Assembly (NCBI RefSeq): GCF_001858325.1
Contig: NZ_MBPP01000047.1
Span: 1 to 64,000, forward strand
Length of the DNA stretch: 64,000 nt
Direction: 5' to 3'
Origin: Marinobacter sp. AC-23
Lineage (GTDB): Bacteria; Pseudomonadota; Gammaproteobacteria; Pseudomonadales; Oleiphilaceae
Shown here: positions 1 through 10,769 of the stretch, piece after piece
Position numbering within the stretch: position 1 is the first letter of the stretch
Layout: each line of letters begins with the position of its first letter
The notes under the pieces: generated by a model
What the model was told of the DNA's origin: nothing
Seen by the model: only the letters and a program-made list of their open reading frames with translations
Database searches by the model: none
Program-made: the position numbers and the translations under genes

Positions 1-2004
1 AGCCAAATCGACGCCACCACGGACACCGTAGAATTCACTAACGGATTGGTATTAAAAGCAGGTGAAGCCAGCGGTGATGTGTCTGAGCGGGATATTCGCC
101 GCATCCAGATTCGCGAAACCATCAAGGCCCATTTGGACCGCGAGAAACAATTGTTCGTGCAGGGCATCAAGGTGCTGTCGTTGTTCTTTATCGACGAGGT
201 GGTTAAGTACCGCGATTACGGCCAGGAAGATGAAAAGGGTGAATATGCCCGCATCTTCGAGGAAGAATATCAGTTGCTGAAGAACGAATACTTGTCTGAG
301 CTGGCCATCGACAATCACGCTTACCGCACGTACCTGGAAGCTATTGAGCCGGCCGCGACGCACAACGGCTATTTTTCCATCGACAAAAAAACCAAGCGCC
401 TGAAAGACCCGGTGGTAGGGGCCCGCGCGGTCGACTCCGACGACGTGAGTGCCTACGACTTAATCCTTAAAGACAAAGAGCGCCTGCTATCCTTTCAGGA
501 ACCAACACGATTCATCTTCTCTCACTCGGCGTTGCGCGAGGGCTGGGACAACCCCAATGTGTTTATCATGTGCATGCTCAAGCACAGCGACAACAGCATC
601 TCGCGCCGGCAGGAAGTTGGCCGTGGCTTGCGCCTTTGTGTAGACCGGCATGGTGATCGGGTTGATCACCCGGCGGTGGTACATGACATCAACGTGCTGA
701 CTGTTATTGCCAGCGAGAGCTACAAGGATTTTGTTGCTGGCCTACAGCACGAAATAAGCGAAACACTGAGCGCACGCCCACGGCAAGCAACAGAAGCCTA
801 TTTCACGGGCAAGCAGCTGATTACCGAACAAGGCACTGTCGAAATAACACCCGCCATGGCTAAGCAGGTTTACCGCTACCTGGTAAAGAACGACTACACC
901 GACGACACAGACCAGATTGCCGAGGCATACCACGAGGCCAAGTCACAAGGCGTTCTGGCCGACTTGCCAGAAGAGCTGAAGCCTTATGCGGATGAAGTAT
1001 TCGCGCTGATTGATACGGTGTTCAGTGAAGCCCAACTGCCAAAAATCGAGGATGGCCGCAAGCCGAAGACCAACCTGCTCAATGCCAACTTCGACAAAAA
1101 AGAGTTCCAGGCTCTGTGGCAACGCATCAATCGCAAGGCGGTGTATCGGGTCGAGTTTAACTCTGAGGAGTTGGTGCACAAGTGCATCTCTGCGCTGGAC
1201 AAGGAACTGCGCGTTACACCACTGCAGTACACCGTTCACAAAGGCATTCAACACGATGGCCTTACGGATGAGCAGTTGCGAACGGGCGGTGGCTTCAAGG
1301 TTGAGGAAACAGCCACCGAGTACGGTGATTCGGTTCGCTCCCTGGTGCGATATGACCTGCTGGGTAAGGTGAGTGAAAATACCCAACTGACCCGTGACAC
1401 GGCGGCGCAGATTCTAAAGGGGATTCAGCCTGCGGTGTTTAATCAATTCCGGCAAAACCCGGAGCACTTCATTGCCGAGGCGTCCCGGCTAATCACCGAA
1501 CAAAAAGCCGCCATGGTGATTGAGCGACTGGCCTACGATGAAGTCGATGAACGCTACGACGTGGATATCTTTACCGCCAGCCAAACCGGCCAGGACTTCT
1601 CACGCGCGACAGAGAAACTGAAGAACCACGTATACGACTATGCCATTACCGACTCCAAGGTTGAGCGCCTCTTTGTGCAAGAATTGGACACCAGCAGTGA
1701 AGTGGTGGTTTATGCCAAACTGCCGCGGGGCTTCCTGATTCCCACCCCTGTGGGCGATTACAACCCAGACTGGGCCATTTCTTTCCGTACTGGCAACGTC
1801 AAGCACATCTACTTTGTTGCCGAGACCAAAGGCACTATGTCGTCGATGAAGCTGCGGGAGATTGAAAAGACCAAAATCGAATGTGCGAGAAAGTTCTTTG
1901 ATGAAATCAGTCAGCGGATTACTCAGGATAAAGTGAAGTATGACGTGGTAACGGACTACGCCAAGCTAATGGACGTTGTTGGGAAATCTGCCAACGCTGA
2001 TTGA
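1..2004 (+). CDS. res: Type III restriction enzyme Res subunit, 5' partial
   Basis: The frame is open from the first base, so the start and the N-terminal part lie upstream. Res is the ATP-dependent translocation and cleavage subunit of type III restriction-modification enzymes and works with a Mod methyltransferase. What remains is the end of the SF2 helicase core, with GWDNPN near 541 and the motif VI signature [11 protein letters not shown] near 604-636. A long middle region follows, and the C terminus carries a PD-(D/E)xK nuclease site (NPDWAISF near 1760, then VAETKG near 1816-1833). No internal break is visible. The mod gene would be expected just upstream of the window. jetA starts 19 bases after the stop on the same strand, so this is one defence island. 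The TTG at 46 is an internal codon, not a start. Confidence 0.9.
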   Translation, partial: SQIDATTDTVEFTNGLVLKAGEASGDVSERDIRRIQIRETIKAHLDREKQLFVQGIKVLSLFFIDEVVKYRDYGQEDEKGEYARIFEEEYQLLKNEYLSELAIDNHAYRTYLEAIEPAATHNGYFSIDKKTKRLKDPVVGARAVDSDDVSAYDLILKDKERLLSFQEPTRFIFSHSALREGWDNPNVFIMCMLKHSDNSISRRQEVGRGLRLCVDRHGDRVDHPAVVHDINVLTVIASESYKDFVAGLQHEISETLSARPRQATEAYFTGKQLITEQGTVEITPAMAKQVYRYLVKNDYTDDTDQIAEAYHEAKSQGVLADLPEELKPYADEVFALIDTVFSEAQLPKIEDGRKPKTNLLNANFDKKEFQALWQRINRKAVYRVEFNSEELVHKCISALDKELRVTPLQYTVHKGIQHDGLTDEQLRTGGGFKVEETATEYGDSVRSLVRYDLLGKVSENTQLTRDTAAQILKGIQPAVFNQFRQNPEHFIAEASRLITEQKAAMVIERLAYDEVDERYDVDIFTASQTGQDFSRATEKLKNHVYDYAITDSKVERLFVQELDTSSEVVVYAKLPRGFLIPTPVGDYNPDWAISFRTGNVKHIYFVAETKGTMSSMKLREIEKTKIECARKFFDEISQRITQDKVKYDVVTDYAKLMDVVGKSANAD

Positions 2005-2023
2005 ACCATTGCAGGACGCCGAC

Positions 2024-3520
2024 ATGAAAGCAGATACGCATCTCCGAACCCAGGCCTATCTTGTCGCACGGCATCACCATCCGGCTTGGAAGCTTTTGTC
2101 TGCAACAAGGGGGCCGCTTGTGCTGAGCTGCCTTCAAGCCCTGATGGAGCGGAACCAAGACGAGATTCTTCTCGAAGACGCACAGCAGATGCTGACAGAC
2201 ATCCTCACGGAGCACGCCAACAACGACGAGTTCGAGCTGCAAACTGACGATCCGGCAGGCGATGCGCGGCGCGAGTTGAGATCCTGGATTCGACGCGGGT
2301 TAATCGTGGAGCGTGAGGGACGACTGATTGCGACCGATGCGCTGCAAAAAGCCCTCAGCTTTGTGGAGAGCCTGGATGATCGAATCATGACGTCCACCGC
2401 TTCCCGTCTGGCGACCGTGCAGCGTGAGATCGAGAATCTCGAAACCCGCCTTAACCCGGACGCACAGAGCCGCGCCGATCATATTCGGAGAAACATAAAA
2501 GCTCTTGAAACAGAGTTGGCGGAGGTTGAAGCGGGTCAATTCAACGTTCTGGAAGGCGTTGAAGCCGCCGAGGGTATACGAGAGGTATTCAACCTGGCAA
2601 CCAGTTTGCAGGCTGACTTCCGGCGAGTAGAGGACTCTTATCGGGCCGCAGACCGGCGCCTGCGCCAGTCTATTGTTAGCGAGCAACAGCATCGCGGGGA
2701 CGTTGTGGATCGGTTGTTGGATGGTCACGACAGTTTACTGGAAACCTCCGAGGGCAAGGTCTTTCATGGGTTTCACGAGCAGCTAAGCCGCTCGACCGAG
2801 CTGGACAATATGAAACTCCGACTGCGAACAATATTACGCCATCCTTCGACGCGTCATGCTTTAACCAAACAGCAACAGGACGACCTTCGCTGGCTGGTGA
2901 TCCGATTGATTCAAGAGTCGGCATCGGTTATCAAAGCCCGTGCGCGCAGTGAGCGTGACGTCAAAGGCTTTTTGAAGACGGGCCTTGCTGCAGAAAACCA
3001 CAGGGTTGGCGCGTTGTTGAACGGCATACTCAATACAGCGCTTGCACTCGATTGGTCGAATCACCAACTGCGTAACAGTGACGCTCCCCTGCCCCCGATT
3101 GCCGTCGCCACGTCAAGCTTGCCTCTGGTGGAACGGCTGAGATTCAAATCTGCCGCGGAAGAAGAATCCAAAGATCTTGAGCTGGCTGAGCAGGGCGTCG
3201 ACCTTGGTGATGTTGATGAGGAGTTCTGGCGCGCATTTGACGGTCTCGACCGGGAAGCGCTGTTCCGGGAGACGGTAGAATTACTGTCGGTAACCAATCA
3301 GCCTATGACAATGGCCAATCTTGCCAGCCATCTTCCGCCCACTCATGATTTGGAAACCCTGGCACTCTGGCTGAGCATGGCCCGTGAAGCGGAGGTGGCT
3401 ATTTCCGAACATCAGGAAGTCGTTGACGTAACCGATACTCTGGGCAACACATTACGTTTTTACGTTCCGAAACTGGCACTAACGCGGGACGCGGTGCAAT
3501 CCATAACGTGGGAGCTTTAA
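2024..3520 (+). CDS. jetA: Wadjet protein JetA (DUF3375, MukF-like kleisin)
   Basis: This 498-residue protein is the kleisin-like subunit of type I Wadjet, an SMC-type complex that recognises and cleaves small circular DNA such as plasmids. Recognition rests on the DUF3375-type sequence and on its place as first gene of an A-B-C-D set with the expected sizes. The N terminus looks winged-helix-like, the middle (about residues 120-300) is charged and heptad-rich, and the C terminus is another compact domain. I chose ATG 2024 rather than the upstream TTG at 1976, because the TTG would overlap the end of res and 2024 gives the usual N terminus. jetB starts 4 bases after the stop. The gene is intact. 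Confidence 0.88.
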   Translation: MKADTHLRTQAYLVARHHHPAWKLLSATRGPLVLSCLQALMERNQDEILLEDAQQMLTDILTEHANNDEFELQTDDPAGDARRELRSWIRRGLIVEREGRLIATDALQKALSFVESLDDRIMTSTASRLATVQREIENLETRLNPDAQSRADHIRRNIKALETELAEVEAGQFNVLEGVEAAEGIREVFNLATSLQADFRRVEDSYRAADRRLRQSIVSEQQHRGDVVDRLLDGHDSLLETSEGKVFHGFHEQLSRSTELDNMKLRLRTILRHPSTRHALTKQQQDDLRWLVIRLIQESASVIKARARSERDVKGFLKTGLAAENHRVGALLNGILNTALALDWSNHQLRNSDAPLPPIAVATSSLPLVERLRFKSAAEEESKDLELAEQGVDLGDVDEEFWRAFDGLDREALFRETVELLSVTNQPMTMANLASHLPPTHDLETLALWLSMAREAEVAISEHQEVVDVTDTLGNTLRFYVPKLALTRDAVQSITWEL

Positions 3521-3524
3521 TGCT

Positions 3525-4259
3525 ATGTCTGATTTTTTCGGTCGTCTGACGGCCAAAACAGAAGAGACGCCCCCGAATGATCAAGTTCCAAACATCCCCG
3601 CGGAACCTGCCAATCCGGAGCAGTCGCTGGCTTCTACCGAGGCTGAATCAACCCAATACACGCCCAAAAACCTGAAAATAGCCGCGCAAGAACTCTTGAA
3701 ATACGGGTTGCTCGAAGCGGACCGCAAGCCCAACCTTTACCAGATTGCCATCAATCAAACCTCGGCTATCGATCAAATCCTGGAGCCTTTGGACCTCCGC
3801 CTGAAGATTGATGACATCCGGGGCCTGGCTTTTCTGGTTGTATCCGCTCAGCTGTTCGCCGAGGAAGATGATGAGTGGTCGCACCCATTGATACGCCGTC
3901 AACGGCTCAATCTGGAGCAATCGCTGCTCATTGCTATCCTGCGCCAGCACTTTATTGCCCATGAACAGGAGGCAGGACTGGGCGCCGGCGAGGCGTCGAT
4001 TGAGCTGGATGAGCTATTGCCACAGCTACAACTGTACTTGGGAGATACTGGCAGCGACGCTCGAGATCAAAAGCGGTTGCGCAACCTGCTGGAAAACCTT
4101 AAGAACCACGGTATTGTGTCGGAAGTCGATGCCAACAACCAAGTTGTGATCAGGCCTATCATCACCCATCTCGCCAACCCTGAAAACCTCCAGAACCTTT
4201 TGCAACACTTCCGAAAACTGACCGGTCAGCAACCGGGTGCTGAGGAGGACAAACCATGA
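3525..4259 (+). CDS. jetB: Wadjet protein JetB (DUF4194, MukE-like)
   Basis: A 244-residue protein of the DUF4194 family. In Wadjet it is the MukE-like winged-helix (kite) subunit that bridges the JetA kleisin and the JetC ATPase heads. The first 45 residues are Pro/Glu-rich and look disordered; the remainder is helical, including a conserved-looking block around FLVVSAQLFAEEDDEW (about residues 102-120). The stop overlaps the jetC start in an ATGA arrangement, which suggests coupled translation. An alternative in-frame start is not needed, since ATG 3525 lies four bases after the jetA stop. The gene is intact. Confidence 0.87.
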   Translation: MSDFFGRLTAKTEETPPNDQVPNIPAEPANPEQSLASTEAESTQYTPKNLKIAAQELLKYGLLEADRKPNLYQIAINQTSAIDQILEPLDLRLKIDDIRGLAFLVVSAQLFAEEDDEWSHPLIRRQRLNLEQSLLIAILRQHFIAHEQEAGLGAGEASIELDELLPQLQLYLGDTGSDARDQKRLRNLLENLKNHGIVSEVDANNQVVIRPIITHLANPENLQNLLQHFRKLTGQQPGAEEDKP

Positions 4260-7200
4260 CACGGTCACAAGAGGAACTCTTTGCCACAGAAATTCTTCCC
4301 TTCTCAGCGTTCATCCTGACGCACTTGGATCTTTACAACTGGGGGCCGTTTGGTGGGCGCCACTGCGCGGAAATCGATTCCAAAGGCACCGCCATCATTG
4401 GCCCAACAGGGAGCGGAAAAACGACGCTTGTGGATGCCTGATGACACTGCTAACCCATCAGCCGCGATATAATCTTGCGTCAACAGGTGGCCATGAGAGC
4501 GACCGCGACCTGATATCCTACATCCGTGGCGTGTCCGGCGCCGGTAACAATTCCGGAGACAACAGTCACGTTGCCCGGCCCGGCAAAACAATCACGGCGG
4601 TGAGTGCTCGATTTCACAACGGCGACAAAGCAATACGGATTGGTGCGATATTCTGGGTTGAAGGCAGCAGTTCTTCGGTTAGCGACCTGAAGCGCCTGTG
4701 GTTGTTCTCGGAACGGGATGACCAAAACCTGGATAATTGGCTGGCAATCCATCATGAGGGTGGCGCACGAGAACTGAAGCAACATGCCCGAGACGCTACC
4801 GGTATCCAGATCAACGACAGCAAAAAGGCATACCTGGCGCAGGTGAGGCGTTTTTTCGAAGTGGGCGAAAACGCCTTCACCCTGCTCAACCGAGCGGCCG
4901 GGCTCAAGCAACTGAACAGTATTGACGACATTTTCCGTGAGCTGGTTCTTGATGATCATTCCGCTTTTGAACGAGCAGGCGAAGTGGCCAGTGAGTTCGA
5001 TGACCTGGCAACCATCCATGGGGAATTGGAAACGGCGCGCCGACAACACCAATCGCTACTGCCTATCTGCGAAACCTATCAGAAGTATCAGGCTACCAAA
5101 GAGACACTGGGTAAAACGCAAACCCTAAAAGATATATTGCCTGTCTGGTATGCGATGACCGGGTACCAACTGTGGACTGACCAGATCAATGAGCTTAAGG
5201 GGAAGCTTGAGGAAAGCAGCGCGAACAGTTTATCGCTGGATGCTGCGGTCTCAGCGCTAAAACATAAAGCAAACACGCTCAGTGACATTTATCTGCAAGC
5301 TGGCGGGGCCAGTATCGAGCAGCTCAAAGAGCAGATCTCACAACAGGAACGGTGGGTCCAGGAGCGACAAAACGATTCGGATAACTACCTTAAGCTGGCA
5401 TCAAGGCTAGGGCTGGACGATACGCTCAGCGCTTCAGCCCTTATATCCAATCAACAGACATGCAAGGAAAAGCAACAGCAGCTTTCAGAATTGCAGGAAA
5501 ACCAGGATCAAACGGTGCTGAAACGCGGCGTGGAATGTAGCAAGCTCGGGGATGCTATCAATGAACTCCGTGACGAGCTTGATCGCATTAAGGCGCGCCC
5601 GGCGTCGAACATCGATGGCCGGTTTCAGGAGTTTCGCAGTGAATTGGCAACGGCCCTACACCTAGAAGAAGAAAATCTGCCATTTGTGGCAGAACTGCTG
5701 GAAGTCAAAGAGGAAGAGAAAGCCTGGCGCGGCGCAATCGAACGTGCCATTGGCGGCCACCGATTGAGATTGTTGGTGCCGACAGCCGCAATGAAAACGG
5801 CGTTGGACTGGGTGAACCAGCGAGACAACCGCCTTCACGTTCGCCTGCTTGAAGCCGAGGCGCCGAAAAGCCAACCTCAGTTTATGGATGACGGCTTCAC
5901 CCGCAAACTGAACTTCAAAGAGCACCCACACCGAGAGGCGCTAAAGAAGTTTCTGGCAGGCATCGACCGGCACTGCGTTCCGTCACCAGAAGCACTGCGC
6001 GAAAAGCCTCATGGCATGACCAGAGAAGGCCTGATGTCCGGCCAGCGTGGCTTTTTCGAAAAGCAGGATAACAAGCCACTCAACAGGGGCTGGATGACCG
6101 GCTTTGACAACCGTGATCGCTTAGCCGCTTTGACCGACGAGCTCACCGTGACTCAGCGCCAGACCGACGAGGCTGAGGCGAATTTAGAGTCTGCCCGTAA
6201 GGCGCTCACCGATACGCGAACCAGATATCAACTTTACTCCAGCTTGTCAGACATTAGTTTCCAGCAGATTGACCTTCCCGGCGCTGTATCCGAGCGAAAG
6301 GCGCTGCAAGAGCGATACAACGCTTTGACCGCCCCGGACTCTGACGTTGAAAAAGCTCGCAAACAATTCGAGGCAGTGGACAGCGAACTGTCGGTTACGC
6401 AACAGACGCTAGCTGACGAACGTTCTCATCAAGTAAGGTTGGAAGAGCGACGCACACGCGCCACCGAACGGGTTGCAGAAATGCTGGAACGGATTGGCGA
6501 AGGGCTGACCGACGACCAACTGGCCTTGGCCAACGACCACTTCAGCCCGCCGGACACCGGCCAACACGATAAGCTCGACCAGCTAGAACGGAAGCAGGGA
6601 GTCACGCTCGACGATGATATCAAGACTCTATCCCAGCGAGTGAGCGGGTTCGAACTCAGCCTGACCCAGCAGATGGGGAAAGCCAAGACGATCGATACGG
6701 GCGCGCTTTCAGAAATCGGTAGTGACATTCTCGATATACCAGAATACCTGGAACGACTGCGCATTCTCGAAGAAGAAGCCTTACCCGAAAAGCTGGAACG
6801 TTTCCTGAATTACCTGAACCATTCGTCAGATCAGGGCGTCACTCAGCTTCTCGCCCACATAAAAAACGAAGTGACGGTTATTGAGGAGCGTATAGCAGAC
6901 CTCAATGCGACCCTGCAGCGGGTAGACTTCCAGCCCGGCCGGTATCTCAAGCTTGAGCCCAGGCGCGTTACCCATGAATCACTGCGCACTCTTGAACAGG
7001 CGCAACGTCAGTTACGCGCGGATGCGTTGAAGGGCGATCAGGGTGAGAGCCATTTCCGGGCCCTTGAAAATATGGTGAAACTGCTGCGGGATGCCAGCGA
7101 CAACAAACGCACAGTAGGCGCTCGCGCCCTGCTCGACCCTCGCTACCGGCTGCAATTTGTCGTTTCGGTACTTGATCGAGAAACCGGCGTCGTCATTGAA

Positions 7201-7578
7201 ACCAGAACCGGTTCCCAGGGCGGCAGTGGTGGCGAGAAAGAAATCATCGCAAGCTACATTCTGACGGCTTCCTTGAGCTATGCCCTGTGCCCTGACGGAG
7301 CCACCCAACCGCTTTTCGGCACCATTATTCTCGATGAGGCATTCTCCAAGAGCTCCCACGCCGTCGCTGGCCGAATCATTTCAGCGCTCAATGAATTTGG
7401 ATTGCATCCGTTGTTCGTCACGCCCAATAAGGAGATGAGACTGCTACGGGACCACACTCGTTCGGCGATTCTTGTTCACCGCAAAGAGACGCGAGCAACG
7501 CTGACATCCCTGAGCTGGGAAGAGTTGGAAGCCCACGCAGAAAAAATGACCCGGAAACCTCATGAAATCCCCAGCTGA
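4256..7578 (+). CDS. jetC: Wadjet SMC-like ATPase JetC, one frameshift
   Basis: JetC is the MukB-like motor that extrudes DNA loops in Wadjet. ATG 4256 gives the N-terminal ATPase half with Walker A GPTGSGKTT at residues 49-57, then the frame stops at 4439 (TGA TGA). Restoring one C at 4437-4438 (GATGCCTGATG to GATGCCCTGATG) rejoins it to the long frame ending at 7578, giving about 1107 residues, the normal family size. The distal part has two long coiled-coil arms around a hinge-like middle, an ABC signature region (GGSGGEKE, about residue 990) and Walker B GTIILDEAF (about 1025). Nothing else is damaged, so I favour sequencing error, but a real inactivation would disable the system. The frame read from GTG 4237 is artefactual over its first 68 codons. 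The 3' end overlaps jetD by 17 bases. Confidence 0.87.
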
Positions 7579-8710
7579 GTTGGCATTGAAGCTTGCCAGG
7601 CAATGGCAAAATGCTGATCTGAGAGAGCAGCGCCTGCTTAACCCTGACAGCTGGCCACTCAAAATTGCAATTGGTAAGCCATCCGGGCGCATTATTTCTG
7701 AGAACCTGGAAAGGGTTCGGAAACACTTTGATCTGTGGCGCGATGTGACAGTAGGGCAGGTGGACTGGACGTTCCAAACATTTCGCAGTGCTAGCAAGGA
7801 CGTTCAGGTTCCCGAGTTTTGGGTGCTGAGTTCGCCTAGTGAGTGGATTGCGGCGACAAACAACAACGAGATCAACAAGGAGTACCAGACCCTATGCCGT
7901 CTAGTACCTGAAGTGGATGAGTGTTTTCGCCGTTTACTGATCCGAAAGTGCCGCCTGGTTCTGGACAAGCCCGAAAATGAAGTTATTCAGTCTGCAGAGA
8001 CCTCTCGCCTTTTATCGCCAGGTTTTGCAGAGGGGAAACCGCTTCGAGCTTTGTCGGTAGGTGGAGTCGACACCAAGTTTTTCGAACGGAACCGACAGCT
8101 TCTTATCCAGATGCTGGATATTCTGTTTGCCGGCCAAGCGAGTGAACTTGGTTTGGAAGCCTTTCTTGGCGCAGATGATGAGGGCCATCATTGGTTGTTG
8201 ATTGTCGATCTGGACGGCGGGTTACTCCCATTTTCACAACTTCGGGTTCGTGCCCGCGAGCTATTAAAAACACCTTTACCCGGCGCATACGTTCTTATTA
8301 TCGAAAACGAACGCTGCGTTCACCAGTTGCCTTACGCTCCTAACACGGTTGCGGTCTTGGGGGCTGGCCTGAATTTATCGTGGATGCGTGCTTGCTGGCT
8401 CGCTGAGAAAAAAGTGGCTTATTGGGGCGACATGGATACCTGGGGGCTAACCATGCTGGCTCGGGCCCGAGAGTTCCAACCCGCTTTACTGCCGTTACTC
8501 ATGAACGAGGCTATTTTCAATTCCTTTGCCAGCGACAAAGCGGTGCAAGAGCCGCAACCAGCTGACTCTATGCCCGTGGCCGGCCTCACACCTGAAGAGC
8601 GAGTATTTTATATCGAGCTGCTACGGCGAGAAAAAGGACGATTGGAACAAGAATTTCTGCCGGATAACCTTGTCCATACTTCCGTGTCTCATTGGTTGGA
8701 GAGGTTCTAA
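7562..8710 (+). CDS. jetD: Wadjet nuclease JetD (DUF3322/DUF2220, Toprim)
   Basis: A 382-residue protein matching the DUF3322 plus DUF2220 architecture of JetD, the Toprim-fold nuclease that cuts DNA once the JetABC motor stalls on a small circle. The N-terminal two thirds is the DUF3322 arm. The C-terminal Toprim domain shows the metal-binding glutamate in LIIENE (about residue 248) and the DxD motif in YWGDMDTWGL (about 286-295), so the catalytic residues are present. ATG 7562 lies 17 bases inside the end of jetC, typical of this tightly packed operon. With jetA-C it completes a type I Wadjet set. Confidence 0.9.
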   Translation: MKSPAELALKLARQWQNADLREQRLLNPDSWPLKIAIGKPSGRIISENLERVRKHFDLWRDVTVGQVDWTFQTFRSASKDVQVPEFWVLSSPSEWIAATNNNEINKEYQTLCRLVPEVDECFRRLLIRKCRLVLDKPENEVIQSAETSRLLSPGFAEGKPLRALSVGGVDTKFFERNRQLLIQMLDILFAGQASELGLEAFLGADDEGHHWLLIVDLDGGLLPFSQLRVRARELLKTPLPGAYVLIIENERCVHQLPYAPNTVAVLGAGLNLSWMRACWLAEKKVAYWGDMDTWGLTMLARAREFQPALLPLLMNEAIFNSFASDKAVQEPQPADSMPVAGLTPEERVFYIELLRREKGRLEQEFLPDNLVHTSVSHWLERF

Positions 8711-8841
8711 GATACGGAACAGGCTATTACATCCAAATCAGATCCCACACTTTTGACGGCGGGCTGACCGCCGCTGCAGCTATGGCGAGATATCGACTTG
8801 CCTCTCATGCAGTGACCAAACTTGGTTGAACACCACAAAAG

Positions 8842-9525
8842 GTGGCTCAGGTTGCGAAAACCAGCGCCTTCAACGAATCGATGATCGTCACCGGGCGGTT
8901 AGTCTTACACAGACCGATCCACTGGCTTCAAAACGGAAGCCAGGCAAAAGGGTTGGGTTTTGGCCTGGCTATCGTCCGGCGGATTTGCGAACTGCTTGAT
9001 TACCCGCTCGACTTGCGATCTGTTGTGGGCAAAGGGTCGGTTTTCGGTATCCATATCCCTGTGGGTAGCGAAGCTCTGATTGAGTCAACCGAACAGGAAA
9101 TTGATGCGCAGTCATGGAATCGGACCGGCCAGCATATCCTAGTAATCGATGACGACCGGGACATCCTTGCAGCCATGGAAATACTGCTTTCCCAGTGGCA
9201 GTACAAAGTTACCATGGCAGTATCACTGGTAGAAAGCATCGACTGCCTTGAGTCGTCGGGATTGATTCCTGACCTCATATTGTCCGATCTCTCATTGCGA
9301 GGCCAGAGTAACGGACTCGACGTTATTGATCAGTTGAGAGAACGATTCGGTCGCAATATTCCCTGCGCAATCATCTCCGGGACAACAAACAGCGAACATC
9401 TGCAACAGGTTGAAAAGAGCGGCCTGCGGCTCGTGCAAAAGCCCGTTCGTCCGATGGAGCTCCGCAGCGTTATTCACTATCACCTGGTGGCCGCGAAGGA
9501 CCAAGGTAAGGCAACCTCAGCCTGA
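8842..9525 (+). pseudogene. 5'-truncated hybrid histidine kinase/response regulator remnant
   Basis: Only the tail of a hybrid sensor kinase is present. Homology begins near 8944 with the G2-type ATP-binding motif GLGFGLAIVRR and the end of the HATPase domain, followed by a receiver domain. The receiver has the acidic pair in VIDDDRD, the phospho-acceptor region LILSDLSLRG, and a lysine in LVQKPV. The PAS, dimerisation-histidine and N-box parts are missing, and the first 34 codons of the open frame look non-coding. The gene may have been cut by insertion of the defence island upstream. It stands on the same strand as the following TRAP operon, and kinases of this type often control TRAP genes, but this copy cannot autophosphorylate. 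The 130 bases between jetD and this frame show nothing convincing. Confidence 0.72.
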
Positions 9526-9714
9526 TTTCTTCGCGTGGAATTCCGCTCAGCTATTCAAGACCACTGTTTCCCAGTGCGATTCTCATAAACATTCTTCTTA
9601 AAGCTAATTTTTAAAAAACCTAACTTCATTATTTTAAAGGACAATTTAAAAAACAGTATTTTGTATTTTGAAATTCAAGAACACTTGGCCTATGATTTTT
9701 CAGCGCATCGCCTT

Positions 9715-9733
9715 TCTTGCTTTTATAGCAAGA
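9715..9733. promoter_or_regulatory. Inverted repeat upstream of the first TRAP operon
   Basis: TCTTGCT and AGCAAGA form a perfect 7-base inverted repeat with a 5-base loop, 37 bases before the dctP start, in an AT-rich leader (9590-9770). It could be an operator, for instance for the GntR protein encoded at 13486, or an RNA hairpin. The function is inferred only from position. Confidence 0.35.
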
Positions 9734-9770
9734 TCGTTTCAAAAAAAACCGCAGCGAAGGAAATCTCACG

Positions 9771-10769
9771 ATGATAAAAACAACACGTCTAACTCGTCAC
9801 TGCACGACTTGGCTGATGGCCGCGGCACTCAGCACACCGCTGTTCGCCAGCGCCGAAAACCTGCGCTTTGGCGGTAACTTTCCCGAAGATCACTCCAGCA
9901 GCCAAGCCATGGAAATCTTCAAGAAAGAACTGGCCAGCCGCACCGATGGCGACGTTACCGCACAACTCTTTCCCAACATGCAGCTAGGCGGCGCAGGAGA
10001 GAACATCGATCAGGTGAGTTCCGGAGCAGTCATGGGCACCTGGGTGGGCATCGCTTACCTGTCGCGAATAGTGCCGGAATTTGAGGCTCTAAGCCTGCCG
10101 TTCGCTTTCGACAATCGCGAAGACGCCTTCCGCGTCATCGACGGCGAAGTGGGCGATATGCTCAACGAGAAGTTGGCCGAAAAGGGATTCACCGCCCTCG
10201 GCTATATGGAGCTTGGCTTTCGCAATGTCACCAACAATGTGCGTCCGATTGAATCTAAAGCAGATTTTGACGGGCTCAAGATTCGTCTTCAACCCAACCA
10301 GACCCACCTCGATACTTTCCGAGCCCTGGGTGCCAATCCCGTTTCCATGGGCATAAAGGAAGTTTACGGTGCGCTCCAGCAGGGCGTAATTGACGGTCAG
10401 GAAAACCCGTATAGCGTCATCGCCACGCGGCGTCTCGACGAGGTGCAAAAATATCTGTCCGATAGCCGTCACTTCTACGACTATATTGTCATCGTTGCCA
10501 ACCTGAAGAAGTTCGAGTCCCTCAGCAAAGAACAGCAGCAAGCCGTCAAGGACGCCATGGATGTCGCCGTCAAGTGGCAGCGCGGCAAAGCAGCCGAGGA
10601 AGCCGACACTGCTCGCCAAACGCTGATTGATCGGGGCATGGAATTCACCTCCCTTTCCCCTGAGACTCGCGAAGAGCTGAGACAAGCAACCCAGAGCGTT
10701 GTCGATGATCTGAAAGACAAAATCGATCCGGCAATAGTCGAAAGCGTGCAGGCGGTTTTGAAAAAATGA
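9771..10769 (+). CDS. dctP: TRAP transporter substrate-binding protein, DctP family
   Basis: A 332-residue periplasmic binding protein with an N-terminal signal peptide (cleavage near ASA-EN, about residue 28). Family features are the central GLKIRLQPNQ segment with the arginine that clamps substrate carboxylates (about residue 171) and the downstream ALQQGVIDGQENPY block. The substrate is probably a carboxylated small molecule; the hydantoinase and racemase downstream point to a cyclic ureide, its ring-opened acid or an amino acid derivative. The stop overlaps the start of the small permease by four bases. GAAGGAAA lies a suitable distance before ATG 9771. The gene is intact. Confidence 0.9.
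   Translation: MIKTTRLTRHCTTWLMAAALSTPLFASAENLRFGGNFPEDHSSSQAMEIFKKELASRTDGDVTAQLFPNMQLGGAGENIDQVSSGAVMGTWVGIAYLSRIVPEFEALSLPFAFDNREDAFRVIDGEVGDMLNEKLAEKGFTALGYMELGFRNVTNNVRPIESKADFDGLKIRLQPNQTHLDTFRALGANPVSMGIKEVYGALQQGVIDGQENPYSVIATRRLDEVQKYLSDSRHFYDYIVIVANLKKFESLSKEQQQAVKDAMDVAVKWQRGKAAEEADTARQTLIDRGMEFTSLSPETREELRQATQSVVDDLKDKIDPAIVESVQAVLKK

Noticed and set aside
4237..4441. An alternative GTG-started N terminus for the long jetC frame
   Set aside because: Its first 68 codons read jetC in the wrong frame; the Walker A sequence is in the frame from ATG 4256.
8755..8780. Hairpin GGCGG/CCGCC after jetD as a terminator
   Set aside because: The stem is short and no T-run follows, so termination of the jet operon there is not supported.
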